A DNA stretch of 37,731 nucleotides, from positions 1 through 37,731 of the forward strand of contig NZ_JAQTMS010000050.1 of the NCBI RefSeq assembly GCF_028714215.1. Reading direction: 5' to 3'. The stretch's first letter is position 1. Each line of letters opens with the position of its first letter. Shown in pieces: positions 33,579 to 37,731 of the stretch. The position numbers were made by a program, and so were the translations under genes. The notes beneath the pieces are model-generated. The model did no database searches and was not told the origin of the DNA. It saw only the letters and a program-made list of their open reading frames with translations. Source of the DNA: Rhodoferax sp. GTDB taxonomy: Bacteria > Pseudomonadota > Gammaproteobacteria > Burkholderiales > Burkholderiaceae_C.

Positions 33579-33923
33579 ATGAAGAAGTTTTCTCTCTCCC
33601 TCATTAGCGGTTCGGCATTGCTGGCGCTTGCCAGCATGCTGCCGGTTCACGCCGCAGTGGATGCAGATGCGGCGCAAGCCTTGTTCAAAAAGAACGAGTG
33701 CAGCAAGTGCCATTCCGTGGATAAGACCAAAACAGGCCCGGCCCTGAAAAAAATTGCGCTGAAGTACAAGGGCAAGGCCGACGGCCAAGACAAGGTGATC
33801 AAGCAAATCACTACGGCACCCAAGGTCAAGACGGAAGATGGAACCGAGGAAGAGCACAAGGTCATCAACAGCAAGGACCCGGTGGCCCTCAAGAATCTGG
33901 CCGACTGGATTTTGTCGCAGTAG
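33579..33923 (+). CDS. small exported monohaem cytochrome c, copy 1 (no Met ligand after the haem site)
   Basis: Periplasmic class I-like cytochrome c of 114 residues: signal peptide MKKFSLSLISGSALLALASM to VHA, then ALFKKNECSKCHSVDKTKTGPALKKIA with haem motif CSKCH (near residues 41-45). After the haem site there is no Met at all, so the usual Met sixth ligand is absent; the only His left is in EEEHKVI near residue 93, which suggests bis-His ligation. AAGGAG at 33567-33572 is the ribosome site. A paralogue lies 480 bases downstream. A soluble electron carrier, possibly to the cbb3 oxidase, is an inference. Confidence 0.9.
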   Translation: MKKFSLSLISGSALLALASMLPVHAAVDADAAQALFKKNECSKCHSVDKTKTGPALKKIALKYKGKADGQDKVIKQITTAPKVKTEDGTEEEHKVINSKDPVALKNLADWILSQ

Positions 33924-33959
33924 ATTTGTTTGCTGGGTAGGCCGCAGTCAGGCCGACAA

Positions 33960-33984
33960 ACAGCCACCTCCTTGAGGTGGCTGT
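33960..33984 (+). terminator. strong hairpin after cytochrome c copy 1
   Basis: CAGCCACCTC (33961-33970) pairs with GAGGTGGCTG (33974-33983) around the three-base loop CTT, extended by an A-T pair. It follows the cytochrome stop by 37 bases. The tract after it is TGTCACG, not a T-run, so intrinsic termination on the plus strand is weak; the minus-strand reading has TTTGT. It may instead protect the mRNA 3' end. The rest of 33985-34194 holds only a short GTGCG-ACAA-CGCAC hairpin (34110-34123). Confidence 0.45.
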
Positions 33985-34194
33985 GTCACGCGTGAGGGGT
34001 CACGACGCTTGCCGCCCGTTCCTGCTCCACGTCGGGCCTGCAACTGGCTTGACCTGGGCCGCGCCATTGCTGCTCTCCCGAATCTACCCAACCCGATGAA
34101 CCGGAATTTGTGCGACAACGCACAGACTTGTGGTGGGGCGTGGTTGCATCATGCAGGTGTCTGTATTTCTTGATTCAATTGCGATGGAGCCCTC

Positions 34195-34350
34195 ATGAAC
34201 ATCAACTTCGGTTTGACCCCCCTGATCTCGCTCATGGCGGGGATTCTCATATTGGTTATGCCCAAGCTTTTGAATCTCATTGTGGCCATCTACCTGATCA
34301 TGATCGGCCTGATTGGCCTGTTTGGTAGCGGAGCGCTTCACATCAAGTAG
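34195..34350 (+). CDS. DUF3096 family small membrane protein
   Basis: 51-residue protein, MNINFGLTPLISLMAGILIL followed by VMPKLLNLIVAIYLIMIGLIGLF and a short tail. Two hydrophobic helices separated by MPKLLN match the DUF3096 pattern (PL-x-ALIAGILILIxPRLLNYIVAIYLIxIGxxGL). Function is unknown. GGAG at 34186-34189 is the ribosome site. It sits between the two cytochrome c paralogues, 50 bases before the second, so it may be cotranscribed with that copy. Confidence 0.85.
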   Translation: MNINFGLTPLISLMAGILILVMPKLLNLIVAIYLIMIGLIGLFGSGALHIK

Positions 34351-34400
34351 AGTAAAAAGGCTGCATCAGTAGGCCTGAATGGGTCGATAAGGAGTTTCAA

Positions 34401-34748
34401 ATGAAGAAGTTTCTTCTTTCCCTGGTCATTGGCGCCTCGGCGGTACTGGCGTTCGTTTACATGCTTCCTGCACAAGCTGCTTTTGACGCCGATGCGGCAC
34501 AAGCCTTGTTCAAAAAGAATGAGTGCACCAAGTGCCATTCAGTGGACAAAACAAAAACAGGTCCATCGCTGAAAAATGTTGCACTGAAATACCGGGGCAA
34601 ACCGGACGGACAAGAAAAAGTCATGAAGCAAATGACCACTGCCCCTAAGTTCAAGACCGAAGATGGAACTGAGGAAGAGCATAAGATCATCAACACCAAG
34701 GACCCGGTGGCCCTCAAGAATCTGGCCGACTGGATTTTGTCGCAATGA
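34401..34748 (+). CDS. small exported monohaem cytochrome c, copy 2
   Basis: Paralogue of the gene at 33579, 115 residues, with signal peptide MKKFLLSLVIGASAVLAFVY ending near AQAAF. Haem motif is CTKCH in ALFKKNECTKCHSVDKTKTGP. Unlike copy 1 it has Met residues after the haem site (KVMKQMTTAPKF), but the conserved His in EEEHKII is shared, so either His-Met or bis-His ligation is possible. The last 47 bases before the stop match copy 1 exactly, and the ribosome-site region (AAGGAGTTTCAAATG) is also similar. Tandem duplication with later conversion at the 3' end is the simplest reading. Confidence 0.9.
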   Translation: MKKFLLSLVIGASAVLAFVYMLPAQAAFDADAAQALFKKNECTKCHSVDKTKTGPSLKNVALKYRGKPDGQEKVMKQMTTAPKFKTEDGTEEEHKIINTKDPVALKNLADWILSQ

Positions 34749-34781
34749 ATTGGTGCTGGCCTGGCAATTGCTCGATAGGCA

Positions 34782-35390
34782 ATGCAAATGATGGGTACCG
34801 CACGTACGCGAATGTTGGCGGCAGCACTGTTCTGCCTGCTCTCGCTTGCTTGTAAGGCGGCGTCAGGCGTTGATCAAAATATAGATATTGCCGTGCAGCA
34901 GAACGGCGACACTTTTATCATCGACGCAACCATGGAAGTTCCGGTATCGGTGGACACCGCGTGGGAGGTAATGACCGATTTTGACCATATGACCTCCATT
35001 CTTGGAAATCTGACCGTGAGCAAGGTGATTTCGCGCAACGGGAATGTTTGGATTGTGAGGCAGGAGGGGCTCGCAAAGTACGGCCCATTTTCCTATTCCT
35101 TCGAGTCCGATCGGCAAATACACCTTGAGTCGAAAAAGCGGATTGTGGCGAGAAACCTCACCAGCACAGCGACGCGGATGGACAGCGAGGCAGAGATTGT
35201 CCCTCTGAACCAGGACGTGCGCATCAAATACCACATCGAAATGGTGCCCGGTTCACTGCTGGTGCGTATGTTCGGCCTGCCTTTTGTGCGACATGAAGTC
35301 GAGGAGCAATTGCAAAGAATGGCCAGAGAAATGACCCTGCGCCATGCCACTGCGGAGTCGACGGGAAAGACATCAGCATCGCAGGATTAG
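34782..35390 (+). CDS. exported SRPBCC/START-like fold protein
   Basis: 202-residue protein with a signal peptide (RTRMLAAALFCLLSLACKAASG) and a single SRPBCC (polyketide cyclase/START-like) domain: TFIIDATMEVPVSVDTAWEVMTDFDHMTSILGNLTVSKVI is the typical beginning, with the hydrophobic-pocket strand pattern and a C-terminal helix (VRHEVEEQLQRMAREM). The family binds hydrophobic ligands in a cavity; an exported member could carry lipid or quinone-like molecules. No specific ligand is evident. Two further in-frame ATGs lie within the first ten bases of the gene. It follows cytochrome copy 2 by 33 bases and may be in the same unit. Confidence 0.85.
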   Translation: MQMMGTARTRMLAAALFCLLSLACKAASGVDQNIDIAVQQNGDTFIIDATMEVPVSVDTAWEVMTDFDHMTSILGNLTVSKVISRNGNVWIVRQEGLAKYGPFSYSFESDRQIHLESKKRIVARNLTSTATRMDSEAEIVPLNQDVRIKYHIEMVPGSLLVRMFGLPFVRHEVEEQLQRMAREMTLRHATAESTGKTSASQD

Positions 35391-35447
35391 CTGGGCACGT
35401 ACCGAGTCGACGCAGAACCCAGTAATTGGAATCGAACAAACCAAACA

Positions 35448-35480
35448 TGAAAAAGCCCCAGCGATTTCTCGCAAGGGCTT
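35448..35480 (-). terminator. Rho-independent terminator of tRNA-Asn
   Basis: On the minus strand the stem AAGCCCTTGCGA pairs with TCGCTGGGGCTT (one wobble, one mismatch) around a GAAA tetraloop, followed by TTTTT (plus 35450-35454). It lies 16 bases downstream of the tRNA 3' end and has all features of an intrinsic terminator. Confidence 0.85.
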
Positions 35481-35496
35481 CATTCATCTGGATTTT

Positions 35497-35572
35497 TGGC
35501 TCCTCGACCTGGGCTCGAACCAGGGACCTACGGATTAACAGTCCGGCGCTCTACCAACTGAGCTATCGAGGA
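35497..35572 (-). tRNA. tRNA-Asn (anticodon GTT)
   Basis: 76 bases including an encoded CCA (plus TGG at 35497-35499). The acceptor arm is TCCTCGA/TCGAGGA with discriminator G; D-arm AGCTCAGTTGGTAGAGC; anticodon loop CTGTTAA giving GTT; T-arm CCTGGTTCGAGCCCAGG. The fold is complete, so it is functional. A TATAAT box lies just upstream and an intrinsic terminator just downstream, so it is a monocistronic tRNA gene. Confidence 0.97.
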
Positions 35573-35583
35573 ATAAGCCTTAA

Positions 35584-35589
35584 ATTATA
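35584..35589 (-). promoter_or_regulatory. -10 box of the tRNA-Asn gene
   Basis: Perfect TATAAT on the minus strand, ending 11 bases before the mature tRNA 5' end, so transcription would start about 5 bases upstream of the tRNA. The -35 is poor (TTAGAA at 18-base spacing); an A-rich tract lies in the spacer region. Confidence 0.65.
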
Positions 35590-35710
35590 GCGTCATTTTT
35601 TTTGCTTTTCTAAGCGACCACCGACAATTAATTGAGAATAGGATAAACAATAAGCGCTTGGCTGAGTTTGTCTTCGCGCAGCCACTCATCAAGCACAGTT
35701 TGGATCCCAA

Positions 35711-36775
35711 TCAGTCGAACACGGGCGATTCGACTCCCAGAACCTTGTGCAGCTTGGGACTGGTCGTCGTGTACTGCAGAAACACCTTTTTTTCCGGAAA
35801 AATGATCGGCATGGCGCCAAAAGCGGCCAGCGCACATTCGTGGAAACCGCTCAAAATCAGCTTCTTCTTGCCTGGATAGATGTTGATGTCGCCGACGGCA
35901 AAAATACCGGGTTCGTTGGTGGAAAACTTTTCGGTATCGACCTTTATCTGCTTACGTTCGATATCTAGGCCCCAATCGGCGATCGGGCCAAGCTTGGGCG
36001 ACAGGCCGAAAAACACCAGCAGAATGTCCAACGGCACAACACGGGTCACACCGTCCGCTCCGGTGACCTTGATGCCAGTCAGAATGCTGTCTTTTTCCTC
36101 ATAGCCGGTGACCTGGCCGATGATGAATTGCATCTCCAGCGCGTCGCACAGCTCTTTCATCTTCGCTACATTGGCAGGCGCCGCCTTGAAGCCATCGCGG
36201 CGGTGAATCAGAATCACACTTTCAGCTTTGTGCGGACTGTCCTTGACGAACTCCAGCGCCCAGTCGAGTGCCGAATCGCCGCCGCCCACGATCACCAGAT
36301 TCTTGCCCGCGAAATCCGCCGGATTGCGCACGCGGTAGAAAAGTTGTGAATCTTCAAACGTTTCCAGACCGTCGATCTTGAGGGTACGGGGCTGGAATGC
36401 ACCGACGCCGGCGGCGATAAAAATGGTTTTGGTGAGAAAGCGGGTGCCCTTGGACGTCGCCACAAAAAAGCGTCCGTCAGTTTGCTTTTCCACGGCCGTG
36501 ACTTCCTGCCCGTAGTGAAACGTGGCGCCAAAAGGCTCGATCTGCTTGAGCAGATTGTCGGTAAGTTCCTTGCCGGTGCACACCGGTACTGCCGGGATGT
36601 CGTAGATCGGTTTGTCGGGATACAACTCGACGCATTGGCCGCCAGGATGAGGCAGCGAGTCAACGACATGGGCCTTGATTTCCAGCAGGCCAAGTTCGAA
36701 TACCTGAAATAGCCCGACAGGGCCGGCACCGACGATCACGGCGTCGGTTTCTATGGGGTCTTGATGGTTGCGCAC
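35711..36775 (-). CDS. ferredoxin-NADP+ reductase, thioredoxin-reductase-like type
   Basis: FAD enzyme of about 354 residues exchanging electrons between NADPH and ferredoxin. Motifs: [13 protein letters not shown] (FAD site, Gly16, Gly18, Gly21), [43 protein letters not shown] (NADPH site), [16 protein letters not shown] (NADPH phosphate-binding Arg residues) and [28 protein letters not shown]. The Cys-x2-Cys redox pair of thioredoxin reductase is absent, which separates this class. I choose GTG 36775 because no ATG exists between the ferredoxin stop and the FAD motif; no ribosome site supports it, so the start is uncertain. It lies 35 bases downstream of fdxA, presumably its redox partner. 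Confidence 0.9.
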   Translation of the reverse strand: MRNHQDPIETDAVIVGAGPVGLFQVFELGLLEIKAHVVDSLPHPGGQCVELYPDKPIYDIPAVPVCTGKELTDNLLKQIEPFGATFHYGQEVTAVEKQTDGRFFVATSKGTRFLTKTIFIAAGVGAFQPRTLKIDGLETFEDSQLFYRVRNPADFAGKNLVIVGGGDSALDWALEFVKDSPHKAESVILIHRRDGFKAAPANVAKMKELCDALEMQFIIGQVTGYEEKDSILTGIKVTGADGVTRVVPLDILLVFFGLSPKLGPIADWGLDIERKQIKVDTEKFSTNEPGIFAVGDINIYPGKKKLILSGFHECALAAFGAMPIIFPEKKVFLQYTTTSPKLHKVLGVESPVFD

Positions 36776-36810
36776 AGGGGGTTGATTTTGAAATGCAATA
36801 AGGAGGATGT

Positions 36811-37140
36811 TCAGCGTATCAGATACTGCAGCTTGCCGGTCTTGTCTTTCCATTCTTCGGCCTCCGGCAGGGGGGCCTTGCGTTTGCTGATGCCTTTCCA
36901 ACTCGGCAACTTGGCTAATTCGGCGTTCAGTTTGGTCATGTGCTGCTGGTCGGCCGGCACATCCTCTTCGGCATAGATGGCATTCACCGGGCACTCCGGA
37001 ATGCACACTGCGCAGTCAATGCACTCATCAGGATCGATGGTCAAAAAATTGGGGCCTTCGCGAAAGCAGTCCACGGGGCAAACGTCGACGCAATCGGTGT
37101 ACTTGCATTTGATACAGGCTTCAGTGACGGTATGTGTCAT
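36811..37140 (-). CDS. fdxA: 7Fe ferredoxin (FdxA type)
   Basis: Small soluble electron carrier, 109 residues, with one [3Fe-4S] and one [4Fe-4S] cluster. N-terminus [25 protein letters not shown] carries Cys9, Cys12, Cys17, Cys21 and Cys25; the second cluster motif is [11 protein letters not shown] (Cys40, Cys43, Cys46, Cys50). [27 protein letters not shown] and the long C-terminal tail are typical of the Azotobacter FdI-like/FdxA group. The neighbouring reductase gene suggests NADPH-coupled electron supply. It follows cysN by 39 bases. Confidence 0.96.
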   Translation of the reverse strand: MTHTVTEACIKCKYTDCVDVCPVDCFREGPNFLTIDPDECIDCAVCIPECPVNAIYAEEDVPADQQHMTKLNAELAKLPSWKGISKRKAPLPEAEEWKDKTGKLQYLIR

Positions 37141-37179
37141 TTTGGGGATTTTGCGGCGAATGGATAAAAGTAACAGATT

Positions 37180-37731
37180 TTAATTGATCAGCACCGCCCC
37201 GGCGGTTTTGTGGCTTGCTGTGTCCACCAAAATCAGCGAGCCCAACACGCGCGAGTGGGAGTAGGGCAGAACAACAATCGCCTCCTGTAGCGTCAGTTCG
37301 ACGCGGCCGATCGCATTGGCATCGAGTTGGCTCGCCTCGGTTTCAGTCAGGGTATTGATATCGAGTTTGTGCACAATGCGCTTGATTTTGGCTTTCACCC
37401 AGCGGTGTCCGTGCAGCGCCCAGTAGACGCGGCCCGCCACCAGCGGTTCATCGTCCATCCAGGCCACGGTGGCCGTGAGTTCTCGGCTGCGTTTGAAGGT
37501 TTCGGGTTCGACAGCCAGCAGCCAGTCGCCGCGCGACACATCCACTTCCCGGTCCAGCACCAAGCCGGCGCCGTGCCCGGCCCCGACCGCGCCGGGTTGG
37601 CGCGTATGGCGCAATACCTGTGCCACCACGGCAGTCTGCCCGCTGGGCAGGATTGAAACTTTTTGCCCCACCTGCGCGCTACCGGTGGCAACACGGCCCC
37701 AGAAAATGCGGCGTCCCTGGGAGGTGTCGCT
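37180..37731 (-). CDS. cysN: sulfate adenylyltransferase large subunit CysN, C-terminal part (5' end outside window)
   Basis: GTP-dependent subunit of ATP sulfurylase, first step of sulfate assimilation. The frame is open to the window's right edge, leaving about 183 residues: GRRIFWGRVATGSAQVGQKVSILPSG (translation-factor-like beta-barrel domain II), LVLDREVDVSRGDWLL, TATVAWMDDEPLVAGRVYWALHG and VELTLQEAIVVLPYSHSRVLGSLILVD. These are the two C-terminal barrels of CysN. The GTP-binding domain is off the window. Whether it is fused to CysC cannot be seen, but the product ends at TASHKTAGAVLIN without an APS-kinase domain. Confidence 0.9.
   Translation of the reverse strand, partial: SDTSQGRRIFWGRVATGSAQVGQKVSILPSGQTAVVAQVLRHTRQPGAVGAGHGAGLVLDREVDVSRGDWLLAVEPETFKRSRELTATVAWMDDEPLVAGRVYWALHGHRWVKAKIKRIVHKLDINTLTETEASQLDANAIGRVELTLQEAIVVLPYSHSRVLGSLILVDTASHKTAGAVLIN

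Noticed and set aside
34110..34123. GTGCG-ACAA-CGCAC hairpin before the DUF3096 gene considered as a terminator or riboswitch
   Set aside because: Only five pairs, no T-run, and no conserved aptamer-like structure around it.
34782..35390. Possible lipoprotein signal in the SRPBCC protein (SLAC)
   Set aside because: The residue at -3 is Ser and -2 is Leu, which does not fit a lipobox; ordinary signal-peptidase I cleavage near CKAASG is more likely.
35344..35538. Plus-strand frame across the tRNA-Asn gene
   Set aside because: It translates the complement of the tRNA and its terminator (a common false product ending in a GSNQGPTD-like string).

Overview
The window reads as chromosome of a betaproteobacterium, most likely a Comamonadaceae member close to Rhodoferax/Albidiferax/Polaromonas. 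This is inferred from the high-GC, densely packed coding, the order smc-zipA-ligA-def, the cbb3 oxidase/fnr/hemN block and the protein flavour; no rRNA or species-diagnostic marker is present. No CRISPR array, prophage or complete insertion sequence was seen.

Left part (1-6087, + strand): a malonate-utilisation operon. It holds the 3' end of malonyl-CoA decarboxylase, a complete TRAP transporter (periplasmic binder, small and large membrane subunits, joined by ATGA overlaps), an enoyl-CoA hydratase/isomerase-family protein that lacks one of the two usual catalytic glutamates, and malonyl-CoA synthetase (matB). The logic is uptake of malonate, activation to malonyl-CoA and decarboxylation to acetyl-CoA. 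A universal stress gene converges on matB with overlapping stop codons.

Microaerobic block (6084-15963): uspA (-), then ccoI-ccoS-ccoN-ccoO-ccoQ-ccoP-ccoH (+), fnr (-), hemN and a TauE/UreH_2-like membrane protein (+). FNR-type boxes (TTGAT-N4-ATCAA) lie before uspA/ccoI, before ccoN, before fnr and, as a perfect consensus, before hemN. Together they suggest one oxygen-controlled regulon with an autoregulated FNR. ccoG, usually found near ccoP/ccoH, is absent; in that place is a 268-base non-coding stretch with three hairpins.

Housekeeping block (16120-24443, +): dusA, smc, zipA, ligA and def: tRNA modification, chromosome organisation, division, DNA ligation and protein maturation. It is followed by two small minus-strand genes, one DUF3563-like with an operator-like repeat upstream, and by a hotdog thioesterase.

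Accessory block (25559-32940, mostly -): OYE-family flavin oxidoreductase, metallo-beta-lactamase-fold hydrolase, PafA-like exported phosphatase, LysE-type exporter, DUF3144 protein and an exported M3/PepF-type peptidase. Between the first two is a 270-base MITE-like element with 31-base terminal inverted repeats and a TTA target duplication; it supplies the stop codon and last residues of the hydrolase gene.

Right part (33150-37731): a small basic exported protein, two paralogous small cytochromes c around a DUF3096 membrane protein, an exported SRPBCC protein, tRNA-Asn with promoter and terminator, and, on the minus strand, ferredoxin-NADP reductase, 7Fe ferredoxin fdxA and the 3' part of cysN.
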